From contig CAZBWM010000024.1 in NCBI GenBank assembly GCA_964495375.1, positions 1 to 64,000 of the forward strand: a DNA stretch of 64,000 nucleotides, in the 5' to 3' direction. The notes beneath the pieces are model-generated. The model worked only from the letters and a program-made list of their open reading frames with translations, was not told the origin of the DNA and did not search any database. The translations under genes were made by a program, and so were the position numbers. This DNA comes from JAIESQ01 sp964495375. GTDB taxonomy: Bacteria; Planctomycetota; Planctomycetia; Pirellulales; JAEUIK01. Shown piece by piece: positions 17,132-26,635 of the stretch (position 1 is the stretch's first letter; each line of letters begins with the position of its first letter).

Positions 17132-18463
17132 TTACGTCAATGTCTCGATCAGTTTGATCAGCGGCAGGAACAGGGCGATGACGATAAAGCCCACCATGCC
17201 GCCCAAGACGATGATCAACAAAGGTTCCAACAAGCTCACCAAACTCTCGGTGAGGACGGCCACTTCTTCGTCGTAGGTGTCGGCCACCTTGTAGAGCATG
17301 GTGTCGAGCTCGCCCGTCTCCTCGCCGACGTCGACCATGTTGACCACGAGGTCGTCGACGATGCGGGCGTTCATCCGCATGACGTAGATCAGCAGGCCGA
17401 TCGGTCCGCCGATGAACGCCGCCCAGAAGAAGGCGGTGATGAAGTTAAAGCCCGGGCGGCTATTCTCCTTCATCGGGCGGGCGATCGATTCGCCTTCGCG
17501 AATGGCGTCGTACACCCGGCCGTACATCCGCTCGAAGACGGCGTTGCCGCTGGTCTCGCGGGCGATGTTGAGCGCTTCGAGGATCGGCACACCGCTGGCC
17601 ACCAACGTCCCCAGCGTGCGGCTGGTGCGGGCCATGATGTTCTTTTCGATCAAGGCCCCGAAGACCGGCACCTTGAGAATGAACAGATCCCAACCGAAGC
17701 GGCCGGCCTCGAACTTGCGCACCAGCTTGACGAACAGCCAGATGCCAATCGGAATCAACGGGAGCAAGTAGAAGTAGCCGATCACAATGTCGGAAATCCA
17801 GATCAGCCATTCGGTCATGGCCGGCAGCTCGGTTTCAAAGTCCTCGAAGATCTGTTTGAACTTCGGGACGATGAACTTCATGATCAGCACCAGGATGCTG
17901 ACGGCGATGGTGACGACCACGATCGGGTAGACCATCGCGCCTTTGACTTTCCGGCGCAGGGCCTGGGCCTTTTCCTGGAACTCGGCCAGGCGGCGGAGAA
18001 TGACTTCGAGGGCACCGCCTGCTTCGCCGGCCTTGATCATGTTGATGTACAGGCGATCGAAGCATTTGGGGGCTTTGCCCATCGCCTCGCTGAGGGTGGA
18101 GCCGGCTTCGATGTCGTCGCAGACGTCGATGAGCGAGTTCTTGAGGCGGCCCGGTTTCGATTGCCCTTCGAGAATTCGCAGGCTGCGCAAGATCGGCAGG
18201 CCGGCGTCTTGCAGAATGCTGAGCTGCCGGGTGAAGGTGGTGAGCTGCTTGCCACCGACGCCGCCGATGGCGAACGTCTTGCCCTTTTTGTCTTTCTTCT
18301 TTTTGTCGCCGGCGCCTTTACGGGCCTTCTTCACCGCGATCTTGGTGACGAAGTAGCCCATTTGCCGGATGGTTGCTTGTGCCTCTTCTTCGCTGGGCGC
18401 TTCGAGCTGATCCTTGATCTCGGCGCCCGTGGCATCCATGGCCTCGAATACATAGATTGGCAT
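17132..18463 (-). CDS. Type II secretion / type IV pilus inner-membrane platform protein GspF/PilC
   Basis: A 443-residue polytopic protein of the inner-membrane platform that couples the assembly ATPase to pseudopilin extraction. Two GspF domains are visible, beginning LTTFTRQLSILQDAGLPILRSLRILEGQ (~residue 75) and FGALIEKNIMARTSRTLGTLVASGVPILEAL (~270). Membrane helices lie at MVYPIVVVTIAVSILVLIMKFIV, YFYLLPLIPIGIWLFV and the C-terminal LLIIVLGGMVGFIVIALFLPL. A lysine-rich linker (KKARKGAGDKKKKDKKGK, ~45-62) precedes the first domain and is unusual. It follows the GspE/PilB gene by 73 bases. Confidence 0.95.
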   Translation of the reverse strand: MPIYVFEAMDATGAEIKDQLEAPSEEEAQATIRQMGYFVTKIAVKKARKGAGDKKKKDKKGKTFAIGGVGGKQLTTFTRQLSILQDAGLPILRSLRILEGQSKPGRLKNSLIDVCDDIEAGSTLSEAMGKAPKCFDRLYINMIKAGEAGGALEVILRRLAEFQEKAQALRRKVKGAMVYPIVVVTIAVSILVLIMKFIVPKFKQIFEDFETELPAMTEWLIWISDIVIGYFYLLPLIPIGIWLFVKLVRKFEAGRFGWDLFILKVPVFGALIEKNIMARTSRTLGTLVASGVPILEALNIARETSGNAVFERMYGRVYDAIREGESIARPMKENSRPGFNFITAFFWAAFIGGPIGLLIYVMRMNARIVDDLVVNMVDVGEETGELDTMLYKVADTYDEEVAVLTESLVSLLEPLLIIVLGGMVGFIVIALFLPLIKLIETLT

Positions 18464-18536
18464 GGCACAAGTTCCTGAAGGGCTAGGTTAGGCGGTCGGG
18501 CCGCGGGGGAGCGCGGCGTGCGTGATTCCTGGGCGA

Positions 18537-20252
18537 TTAGTCGACAACGGTTTCGCGGACAACTTCGTCGAGCGTGGTGCCCCCTTCGAACGCCAGTTGC
18601 ATGCCGGCGTCTCGCAAACTGACCATGCCGTTGCGACGGGCGGCCTCGCGGAGCTCGTCGGTGGCAGCGTTGCGAATGATCATGTCGCGCAGCTCATTGT
18701 TCATGACCATCAGCTCGAACAGCCCGACGCGTCCTTTGTAGCCGGTGTTGTTGCAGAGGTCGCAACCGCGGCCACGGTAGAACTTTTTGCCGGCGATGTC
18801 CTTAGGAGTGAGCTGCAAATCGAGCAGCAGATCGTTCGACGGCGCGACCTCCTCGCGGCACTGCGTGCAGATGCGGCGCACGAGGCGCTGGGCGAGGATG
18901 GCTTCGACCGTCGCGGTGACCAGAAACGGCGCGACGCCCATGTCCTTGAGCCGGGTGATCGTGCTCGGCGCGTCGTTGGTGTGCAGCGTGCTGAACACCA
19001 TGTGCCCGGTGAGCGAAGCCTGCACGGCGATTTCGGCCGTTTCCAAGTCACGGATTTCGCCCACCAGGATGCGGTCGGGGTCTTGCCGCAGGATGGCCCG
19101 CAGACACTGGGCGAACGTGTTGCCGATTCCCGCGTCGATGGGCACCTGCACGATGCCGTCGATGTCGTACTCGATCGGGTCTTCGGTGGTGATCAACTTG
19201 TCGTGAACGTGGTTGAGCTCGGACAGCGCGCTGTAGAGCGTGGTAGTTTTGCCCGAGCCGGTCGGCCCGGTGACCAGCACGATCCCGTTGGGGCGTTGGA
19301 TGACCTCGCGGAAACCTTGCAAGGTGCCGGCGCCCATGCCGACGGCGTTGAGGTCGAGATTGACGACCGAGCGATCGAGCACCCGCATGACGACGCTTTC
19401 GCCGAACATGGTCGGGAGCACGGCCACGCGCAAGTCGACGGGGTGGCCGCCGACGGTGAGCTCAATGCGGCCGTCTTGGGGGAGCCGGCGTTCGGCGATG
19501 TCGAGATTGGCCATGACCTTGATGCGCGTCGTAATGGCAAACGCCAGGTGCCGCGGCGGCGGCACCATTTCGTAGAGCACGCCGTCGGCCTTGACGCGAA
19601 TTTTGAATTCTTCTTCGAACGGTTCGAAGTGCAAGTCGCTGGCGTGCTCCTTGATGGCCAAGAGCAGCACCATGTTCAAGAGCTTGCGAACCGGCGCGCT
19701 ATCGGCCAGGGCCTCGACACTGGTCAGATCGATCGGCCCCTCTTTGTCGAGAGCCATCGCGGCGGCCGCCAGGTCCTCGTCGTCTTCGATGCCAGCGACG
19801 ATGTTCTCGACGCTTTCGGTTTCGCCGGCATAGTAACGTTCGAGGGCGCGCTTGATATCGGCTTCGGTGGCCACCACGGCGCGAATGTCGTAGCCCAAGA
19901 AGTTGCGCAGCTCGTCGATCACCGAGAGCTTTTGCGGGTCGCACATGGCCACGGTGAGCGTGTTGTCGCGGAAGCTGACCGGCACGATGCGGTAGAGCTG
20001 CGCCATTGGTTCGGTGACGTGGTTGAGCACGTCTTGCGGCACCACGGTGTCGGCCAGGCTGATGACCTTCAGCCCCATTTGCTCGGCGAGGGCTTGCGCC
20101 AATTGGTCGGCATTGATCACGCCCATGCTCTCGGCGACGCGCCCCAAGAGCTCGCCGGGGCGGTTCTGCTGCTCTTCGAGCACCAGTTCGAGCTGGTCGT
20201 CGGTGATAAAGCCTAGGTCGACCAGAATCTGGCCGATACGTCGAATCGCCAT
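18537..20252 (-). CDS. Type II/IV assembly ATPase (PilB/GspE family), first copy
   Basis: A 571-residue cytoplasmic hexameric ATPase powering pseudopilus or pilus extension. Two MshEN/GspE N-terminal modules (RRIGQILVDLGFITDDQLELVL, then RAVVATEADIKRALERYY) precede the motor. Motor motifs are Walker A GPTGSGKTTTLYSAL, Asp box TTEDPIEYD, Walker B RILVGEIRDLETA and His box GHMVFSTLHTNDA. Four cysteines (CTQCREE...GCDLCNN) form the GspE zinc element. It is followed directly by the GspF-like gene, its expected partner, and preceded by PilT. Confidence 0.95.
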   Translation of the reverse strand: MAIRRIGQILVDLGFITDDQLELVLEEQQNRPGELLGRVAESMGVINADQLAQALAEQMGLKVISLADTVVPQDVLNHVTEPMAQLYRIVPVSFRDNTLTVAMCDPQKLSVIDELRNFLGYDIRAVVATEADIKRALERYYAGETESVENIVAGIEDDEDLAAAAMALDKEGPIDLTSVEALADSAPVRKLLNMVLLLAIKEHASDLHFEPFEEEFKIRVKADGVLYEMVPPPRHLAFAITTRIKVMANLDIAERRLPQDGRIELTVGGHPVDLRVAVLPTMFGESVVMRVLDRSVVNLDLNAVGMGAGTLQGFREVIQRPNGIVLVTGPTGSGKTTTLYSALSELNHVHDKLITTEDPIEYDIDGIVQVPIDAGIGNTFAQCLRAILRQDPDRILVGEIRDLETAEIAVQASLTGHMVFSTLHTNDAPSTITRLKDMGVAPFLVTATVEAILAQRLVRRICTQCREEVAPSNDLLLDLQLTPKDIAGKKFYRGRGCDLCNNTGYKGRVGLFELMVMNNELRDMIIRNAATDELREAARRNGMVSLRDAGMQLAFEGGTTLDEVVRETVVD

Positions 20253-20334
20253 GGCGCGTGCATCCCGGGTCTTGATTTCTTGTGCTGTGCATCGGCGCTC
20301 GTGCTGCGCCTGGGGTTAGCCTGACTGTGTGCGA

Positions 20335-21471
20335 TTAGTGTCCTTTGCCGCCGTTGCGCGAGGGCTTGCCGTCGTCCTCCTCCCCCTCTTCCTCGAGCAG
20401 GCCCTTCTCGGCCCGCGCGATCCGCACCGCGAGCTCGTCGGGCTTGTTGCTTTTGACCATGACGTCTTCCTTGGTGCAGACGCCGGTTTTCCAGAGCTTG
20501 AAGAGGGTGTCGTCCATGAGCTGCATGCCGTACTTGGCCCCGGTTTGGATCGACGACGTGATGCGGAACGTCTTATTTTCGCGAATCAGGTTGCCGATGG
20601 CCGGCGTGACGACCAGCATCTCGTGGGCGGCCACACGGCCGCCGCCGATGCGGGGGAGCAACTGCTGCGACAGCACGCCGATGATCGATGTCGAGAGCTG
20701 CACGCGGATCTGTTCTTGCTGCGTGGTTGGGAAGACGTCGATGATACGGTTGACGGTCCCTTCAGCGCCGGTGGTGTGCAAGGTGCCGAAGACGACGTGC
20801 CCCGTTTCGGCCGCGGTGATGGCCGCCTCGATCGTTTCCAGGTCGCGCATTTCGCCGACGAGGATGACGTCGGGGTCCATACGCAGCGCGCGGCGAATCG
20901 CCTCGGGAAAGCTCGGCACGTCGACGCCGATCTCGCGCTGATTGACCGTGCAGCGCTTGTGCTGGTGGTAAAACTCGATCGGATCTTCGATCGTGATAAT
21001 GTGGTGGTCGATGGTCTCGTTCAGGTGATTGATCATGCTGGCCAGGCTGGTGCTCTTGCCCGAGCCCGTGGGACCGGTCACGAGAAACAGCCCGCGGGGG
21101 CGCATGATCAGGTCGGGGCAGACCTTCGGCAGGCCGAGTTGCTCGAAGGTCATGAATTCGTTGGGAATGCGCCGCAGCACCATGCCGACGCAGCCGCGCT
21201 GCTTGAAAATCGCAACGCGAAACCGCGCGGCGGAGCCAAACGCGAAGCCGAAGTCGGTGCCGCCGACTTCCTGCAGCTCTTGCTGACAGCGCTCGGGCGT
21301 GATGCTCTTCATCAGCGCGACGGTATCTTCGGACTCGAGCACCTTCGTCTCGAGGCGGCGCATGCGGCCGTCGAGCCGGATCACCGGCGGTTGGCCGACC
21401 GCGATGTGCAAGTCGCTGGCCTTTTGATTGACCACCGTTTGCAACAGTTTGTCGATGAGCAGAGTACCCAC
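20335..21471 (-). CDS. pilT: Pilus retraction ATPase PilT
   Basis: A 378-residue retraction motor. Visible are LLQTVVNQKASDLHIAVGQPPVIRLDGRMRR (the PilT N-terminal PAS-like domain), Walker A GPTGSGKSTSLAS, Asp box TIEDPIEF, Walker B ILVGEMRDLETIEAA, and His box GHVVFGTLHTTGA. The start is a GTG at 21471. The C-terminus carries an acidic/Gly tail (LLEEEGEEDDGKPSRNGGKGH). Presence of PilT argues for a retractile type IV pilus rather than a pure secretion pseudopilus. It precedes the first PilB/GspE by 82 bases. Confidence 0.95.
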   Translation of the reverse strand: MGTLLIDKLLQTVVNQKASDLHIAVGQPPVIRLDGRMRRLETKVLESEDTVALMKSITPERCQQELQEVGGTDFGFAFGSAARFRVAIFKQRGCVGMVLRRIPNEFMTFEQLGLPKVCPDLIMRPRGLFLVTGPTGSGKSTSLASMINHLNETIDHHIITIEDPIEFYHQHKRCTVNQREIGVDVPSFPEAIRRALRMDPDVILVGEMRDLETIEAAITAAETGHVVFGTLHTTGAEGTVNRIIDVFPTTQQEQIRVQLSTSIIGVLSQQLLPRIGGGRVAAHEMLVVTPAIGNLIRENKTFRITSSIQTGAKYGMQLMDDTLFKLWKTGVCTKEDVMVKSNKPDELAVRIARAEKGLLEEEGEEDDGKPSRNGGKGH

Positions 21472-22266
21472 GGGCGGCTTCTCACCAGAATGATTCGGTT
21501 AGCAAAGTAAACAACGGCGCCGACGTCCGCAGCGGGGAACGGCGCGAGCGACAACTGGCCACGCCAGCGGCGCACGCATCCGAGCGCCGCGCTACGACGA
21601 ACCGCCCAGGTCGCTGCCGTAGCGAGCGACCGCAGTCCGGTGGCTAGTGTTTGTCGCGCCGGTGTTCCGATTCCGACGGATGGACAGCAATTTGATTAGA
21701 TGAACTTACCAACGGCCAACGCGTTTATTGTGATCCCCCCGCGAAGGGGCTGCTCTTCTCGTGAAATCAATACTCGGTTTGCTCGGGCCGCGGTCGACCG
21801 CGAGCGGCGTTCTGCTGGCCGTATTTCGACACTCGATTGCTCAGGCCCCGATTTGCCTGCCCTGACGACTACTGCTTCGTGAGTGCGGAAGTTCTTGTGG
21901 ATGCGTGATCTGTTCCGGCGGCCGAACCGTTGGCGTGAATCGTCAGCGGCGGCGAACCGAGAACCTGTCGAACGAACTGCTTCCCCTGTGGCAGGGCGAT
22001 TATTTACGCCGCGTGGCGCTAGCTCAAATAAATTGATCTCTGTGATCGATTTGACGTGCGAAACAGGTCATGGCGTAACGCCGCGTTGCAGCGGGTGTCT
22101 CCCCGATTCTTGGTGCGTGCGGCCGTGGCGTTGGCTTGCCCGAAGCGTCTTGGCCTCCACCGATTGCGGGTTAGTTGATTTCGGTCGGGGGGAGTGCCAG
22201 CCAGGTAACGATACCCAATACGCCGGGCCAGCCTCGTAGCGGCCGCGTACTCGGATGCATCGGTTG
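21472..22266. other. 795-base non-coding gap between second PilB/GspE and pilT
   Basis: Short open frames here lack ribosome sites and protein-like composition. The gap should contain the 3' end of the second PilB/GspE transcript and the promoter for pilT and the genes below it. I found no near-consensus sigma-70 pair, no clear terminator and no recognised RNA motif. Confidence 0.5.
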
Positions 22267-23973
22267 TCAGTCTCGCTTCGAAACTCGGAAGACCTCCTCG
22301 ATCGTGGTTTGGCCTTTGAGGACTTTGAGGATGCCGTCCTGGTACAAGCCGCGCATCCCTTGAGCTATAGCGGCTTTACGAATGTCTTGCGTGCTGGCCC
22401 CGGCAAACGAGAGCTCGCGGACTTTTGAGTTCATCATCATGAGTTCGTAAATGCCCATGCGGCCGCGGTAGCCCGTCTTATTGCAGTTGCCGCAGCCTTT
22501 GCCCTTCATGAAGTTGCCCTTGGCGGCCAGCGCCTTGGAGATGCCTGCGGCTTCAAGTTGCGAGTCGCTGGGGATGTGGGGCTGCTTGCACTTGCTACAA
22601 ATGACGCGCACCAGGCGCTGTGCCAGGACCGCAATGATGCTACTTGCCACCAGGTAGGACGGTACACCCATGTCCACCATGCGTGTAATAGCGCCGGGCG
22701 CATCGTTCGTATGCAGTGTACTGAAGACAAGGTGTCCAGTCAAAGAAGCTTGGATTCCCATCTCCGCCGTCTCCGAGTCGCGCATCTCGCCGACCAGGAT
22801 CACGTTGGGGGCCTGTCGCAGCATCGAGCGGATGATGCGTGCAAAATCCAGCCCGATGCTGTGCTTTACCTCCACCTGATTGATACCGGGCAGGTAGTAC
22901 TCAACCGGGTCCTCAGCCGTAATGATCTTGCGGTCGGGCTTGTTCAGTTCGTTGAGACCGGCATAAAGCGTGGTCGTCTTGCCGGAGCCCGTTGGGCCCG
23001 TGACCAGAATGATTCCGTTAGGTCGGCGAATCAATTGACTGAACTGCCGGAAGACCTCGTCGGCCATGCCAAGCTGTCGCAGGCCGACTTTGATGCTGTC
23101 CTTGTCCAGGATTCGCATGACCACGGTCTGACCGTGATTGGTCGGTAGCACGCTCACCCGCAGGTCGAGCTCTTTGGCCCCCTCGGAGACCTTGATGCGG
23201 CCGTCTTGAGGACGTCGCCGCTCGGCAATGTCCATCTTGGCCATGATCTTTAGGCGTGAGAGGATCGCCCCGTGCAAGCGGCGCGGGACGCGGTCACGCT
23301 CCACCAGCATGCCGTCGATGCGGTAGCGGACCCGAATGCGATCCTCGAAGGGCTCGATGTGGATGTCCGAGGCCCGCAATTGCACGGCCTCTTTGATGAT
23401 CAACTGCACCATCCGCACGATGGGGGCGGCGCTCTCGTCGACGACTTCTTGCTGGCCCCGTGCCTCCTGCTCGGTCTCGGTGAAGTCGATCGCCGTATCG
23501 GTGAACTCCTGGAGCATGGAGTCGGCGCTTTCCCCTTCCGACTGGCCGTAGTGCCGGTTGATCGCTTCCAGGATCATTTCGCGGGGTGCTAAGGCAATCC
23601 GCACCTCGCGATTGAGGATGAAGCGGAGCTTCTCCTGAGTGTCGTAATCCAACGGATCGCTGACGATCACCTTGATCGCGCCATCTTCCTCGGCCATCGG
23701 CAAAATGGCGTTTTCGCGGGCGACCGACTCAGGAACGAGCTCCACGACCGACGGCGGAATCACCACCTCGGTGAGGTTCACGTAGTCGAGCCCGTGGGCC
23801 CGGGCCATCGCCCGCATGACTTCGTCGCCCGTGGCGTAGCCGAGACGCACGAGGGCGTCTTGGATGCTGACCCGGGTGTTTTTGGCAAGCTGCTTGGCTT
23901 CGGCCAGTTGGTCGGCGCTGACGATGCCTTGCCGCAACAGAATGTCTTCAAACGAGCCCATCGTCGTGGCCAT
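22267..23973 (-). CDS. Type II/IV assembly ATPase (PilB/GspE family), second copy
   Basis: A 568-residue paralogue of the ATPase at 18537-20252. The start MATTMGSFEDILLRQGIVSADQL (ATG at 23973) places the first MshEN module right at the N-terminus. A second module follows (YVNLTEVVIPPSVVELVPESVARENAILP). The motor has GPTGSGKTTTLYAGL, TAEDPVEYYLPGINQ, ILVGEMRDSETAEMG and GHLVFSTLHTNDA, plus four cysteines (CSKCKQP...GCGNCNK). It is separated from the rest of the cluster by 795 bases and may drive a second system or respond to a different signal. Confidence 0.95.
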   Translation of the reverse strand: MATTMGSFEDILLRQGIVSADQLAEAKQLAKNTRVSIQDALVRLGYATGDEVMRAMARAHGLDYVNLTEVVIPPSVVELVPESVARENAILPMAEEDGAIKVIVSDPLDYDTQEKLRFILNREVRIALAPREMILEAINRHYGQSEGESADSMLQEFTDTAIDFTETEQEARGQQEVVDESAAPIVRMVQLIIKEAVQLRASDIHIEPFEDRIRVRYRIDGMLVERDRVPRRLHGAILSRLKIMAKMDIAERRRPQDGRIKVSEGAKELDLRVSVLPTNHGQTVVMRILDKDSIKVGLRQLGMADEVFRQFSQLIRRPNGIILVTGPTGSGKTTTLYAGLNELNKPDRKIITAEDPVEYYLPGINQVEVKHSIGLDFARIIRSMLRQAPNVILVGEMRDSETAEMGIQASLTGHLVFSTLHTNDAPGAITRMVDMGVPSYLVASSIIAVLAQRLVRVICSKCKQPHIPSDSQLEAAGISKALAAKGNFMKGKGCGNCNKTGYRGRMGIYELMMMNSKVRELSFAGASTQDIRKAAIAQGMRGLYQDGILKVLKGQTTIEEVFRVSKRD

Positions 23974-24252
23974 CGATTCAGGAACCTGTTCCGTGGGAAA
24001 ACGAGCGTGCGAGCGAAGTGAGTTGCCAGTTGCGCCTCTTCCGTAAACGAGCGAAACCGCCACGGTCGCGGCGCGCAAGCATGCAGCGCCGGACAGAGCG
24101 GTTCGATCGCATGCGCAACGCCGACCCCTTGGTCGAGTGCGCTAATCGGCCAGATGGAACCCGCTTACCTGGCGCTCCGGCTGCGCTGGCTAGCAACCGG
24201 AACCAAGTAAGTAGTCAGGGTTTAGAGTAATGCGGCCCGTGGCCAATGTCAA

Positions 24253-25707
24253 TCATTCGACCCGGCGGAAGATGGGGTGCCCCTCGGCGTCCGTGTCGAC
24301 CAGAATGCCGAATTCCGTTGGGCGGCTCGCGGTGCGGGCGGCTTCGCACTCAGATTTGCATCGGGCTTTGCACGGCGACGTACAGGCCGCGGAACAGGCT
24401 TCGGGGCAGGCTTCGGGGCAGGCGTTGCAGCATGACTCACCGCTTGAACCGGTGCAGGCCTCCGAACCGGGGCTGGCGCCCGTTCCCTGGCAAGGACGGT
24501 CACAAAAACCGACGCGGATAGAAAGACAACCTGGATGGCCCTGAGCCGTTCCAGAGACAGGCTGAACCGTGCAGGCCGAGTCGTCGCACGGCGGGGCCGG
24601 CAAGCTGACCTCGGCAGGGGGGGCGACCGGCTCGCAAGGGGGTGCCGTCACCTGAACCGAGACGGTCGACGCGGCCCGACGGGCGACCCGGGCGGCCATT
24701 CGCAGTTCCTGAGCTAATTGCCGGACCCGGTCCGACTCTTCGTACAACTCGGCCGATTCGAGCCCCTGCGCGACCGATTCCAATTGCATGCTCGAGCTAT
24801 TTAGCGAATGCCACTTGCCGCTGGTCGGCGGGTAAGAACTAGGAGGGCACACGCTGGCCGCGGGTGCGTAATACGCCGGCGGCGCCACGGCGGGCGTGCA
24901 ATACGCGTACGACGCAACCGGCAGCGCAGGGTAAGCCGGCGCTGAGCAGACGGTCGTGCCGCAGGCGGGCGTTGCACAGTTCGTCGTAGCGCAGCTAGAC
25001 GGCTTGCAGGCAGACGACTGACAGCGCAACGATGCACCGCCCGACGTCTCACACGACTGGCCCGCGAAGTTCGACGTCGAGCAAGCGACAGCGCTCTGGG
25101 CGCACGGGGACGCGCAGGTGGGAGCACCCGAGACGAGCGGATCGGTACAGACCCGCGCAACGTAGCAATCTCCCTCTTCATCGCAAGCGACTTCGCATGC
25201 GGCCGCGGCGGCACGCACGTGGTGATCGGTATCGAGTTGTCGCAGGCAGGCGAGCATCGCTTCACGGTCGCAGGCATGGTCTGACGACATGCCGATATTT
25301 CCCACCATTGTCTCACCATTGGCGCTTGTCATGGTGCACGTCGGCATCGCGAAGGCCTCGGGAGCCAATCGTTCCATGAGCGCGAGCACGGCCTCGGGCG
25401 TGGTCGAGCCGGTGTCGTCATCGCAATTGTCGGCTTCGCACGCGAGTGGGTGCTCGGCATCGCAACAGGTGACGACCTTCTGCGACTCGCAGCAGGTCGA
25501 GCGACGGGCAACTTGTCCGCACACGCTGCCGCACGCGGGTTCGTCCGAAGCGACGGCTGCGTCGGCGTATAACACGGGTGCCACAGGAACGGTGGCAGTA
25601 GGTGGGTGTCCGTTTGACTTCGTGACGCGAGCGACAAACCAAACGCAGGCACAGAGGGCGAAATACCAAAGGAACTTCGGCATTCTCGATCGCGACGTGG
25701 AGTGCAT
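24253..25707 (-). CDS. Cysteine-rich membrane-anchored or exported protein
   Basis: A 485-residue protein of no family I recognise. The ATG at 25707 has GAGG six bases upstream. An N-terminal hydrophobic segment (FLWYFALCACVWFVA) suggests export or anchoring. It has about 45 cysteines (~9%), with CC pairs early (STCCESQ, TCCDAE) and a C-terminal run where Cys recurs every fourth residue (CNACPEACPEACSAAC and onward through CKARC). A middle helix (SMQLESVAQGLESAELYEESDRV) could be a coiled coil. It lies 279 bases upstream of the second PilB/GspE on the same strand; a link is unproven. Confidence 0.75.
   Translation of the reverse strand: MHSTSRSRMPKFLWYFALCACVWFVARVTKSNGHPPTATVPVAPVLYADAAVASDEPACGSVCGQVARRSTCCESQKVVTCCDAEHPLACEADNCDDDTGSTTPEAVLALMERLAPEAFAMPTCTMTSANGETMVGNIGMSSDHACDREAMLACLRQLDTDHHVRAAAAACEVACDEEGDCYVARVCTDPLVSGAPTCASPCAQSAVACSTSNFAGQSCETSGGASLRCQSSACKPSSCATTNCATPACGTTVCSAPAYPALPVASYAYCTPAVAPPAYYAPAASVCPPSSYPPTSGKWHSLNSSSMQLESVAQGLESAELYEESDRVRQLAQELRMAARVARRAASTVSVQVTAPPCEPVAPPAEVSLPAPPCDDSACTVQPVSGTAQGHPGCLSIRVGFCDRPCQGTGASPGSEACTGSSGESCCNACPEACPEACSAACTSPCKARCKSECEAARTASRPTEFGILVDTDAEGHPIFRRVE
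24395..24418. repeat. 12-base direct repeat encoding Cys-rich tail
   Basis: CAGGCTTCGGGG occurs twice in tandem, with a degenerate third start (CAGGCGTTG). On the minus strand it codes for the repeated PEAC units of the cysteine-rich protein and points to growth by slippage. Confidence 0.75.
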
Positions 25708-25994
25708 AGGACACCTCGTGGTTTGCAGAAGGGGAGCCCGTGAAATCGGCCCCGCCGGAATCGGCGGCCAGATTTTGTCGCGGGAGTGTATGCCGAGCGG
25801 CCGGTTTCGTGCGAGACAGCTTGGGCGATTTGGGGGTGCTAGCAGCGGTGCGAAGCGATCGATTTTTTCTGGCACCGCGCTCGCAAGCTCGGCGCGGAAG
25901 TCGCACCCCTCGGCGAAGGGGGCGGCCCGGCGAGATCCCGGCGCCGCGGACGAGGCTTTGGGTTCTTGAAGTGCTCGCGGCGGACGACGTCGAT

Positions 25995-26372
25995 CTACTT
26001 CTTCAGGTCGAGCGGCAATTGATCGATCTTGGCCGCCAAGATGAAGTCGTTTTCAGAAAGTCCATCGATCGCATGCGTGCCGATCTCGATCGTCACATTG
26101 CGATAGCCGGCCAGATGCAGGTCGGGATGGTGGTTCTCGGCCTCGGCCAGTTGAGCGACGCGATTGAAGAAGTCGATGGCAGTGAGAAAGTCGCGAGCGC
26201 TCCAACTCTTGGCAATCCGCTTGCCATCAGGAGTTTGCCGCCAGCCTGGGAGAGCCGCGAGATGGCGGGCGATTTCCTCGGCGGAACAGGCTGGCACGCC
26301 CCCTTCGCAGGGCGCACACTTTTTTGACGCCAGTTGCTGGGCGGCTGCGGTTGGCGAGGTTTTCGTCGACAT
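25995..26372 (-). CDS. 4a-hydroxytetrahydrobiopterin dehydratase (pterin-4a-carbinolamine dehydratase)
   Basis: A 125-residue protein of the PCD/DCoH family, which dehydrates 4a-hydroxytetrahydropterin after pterin-dependent hydroxylation; bacterial members can also serve in molybdopterin-related steps. The active-site histidine cluster ENHHPDL followed by Y-x-NVTIEIGTHAIDGLSENDF is intact, and the front part ARHLAALPGWRQTPDGKRIAKSW matches the family. The ATG at 26372 follows GGAG seven bases upstream. No phenylalanine hydroxylase is seen nearby. Confidence 0.92.
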   Translation of the reverse strand: MSTKTSPTAAAQQLASKKCAPCEGGVPACSAEEIARHLAALPGWRQTPDGKRIAKSWSARDFLTAIDFFNRVAQLAEAENHHPDLHLAGYRNVTIEIGTHAIDGLSENDFILAAKIDQLPLDLKK

Positions 26373-26635
26373 GTTTGTGCTCCGCAATGTGTAAGGTGTT
26401 CGCCGCGAATCGCGCCGCCAACGGGATGGGACGCTCGCGGTCAAAACCGTTCAATTCGTCCGGCCGACTCCGCGCCCTTGCATTGTACCGAATCGAGTTT
26501 TGCCAGCTTGTTGGCGACTTTCTATTGCTCGCAAGGCTGTCGTTGTGTTAAGGTCGCGACCGACGTGCATTCGCGCGGGTCGATCGATCCAAGTGGCATG
26601 CCGGACAGCGCCGCCATGCAGTTAGGGATGAGCGC

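Noticed and set aside
18522..20216. A 564-codon plus-strand frame opposite the first PilB/GspE gene
   Set aside because: It mirrors a conserved ATPase; its composition (rich in H, D, Q, V) is typical of antisense frames in this genome.
21472..22266. Small plus-strand frames (about 60 and 118 codons) in the pilT gap
   Set aside because: Poor starts and no ribosome sites; composition not protein-like.
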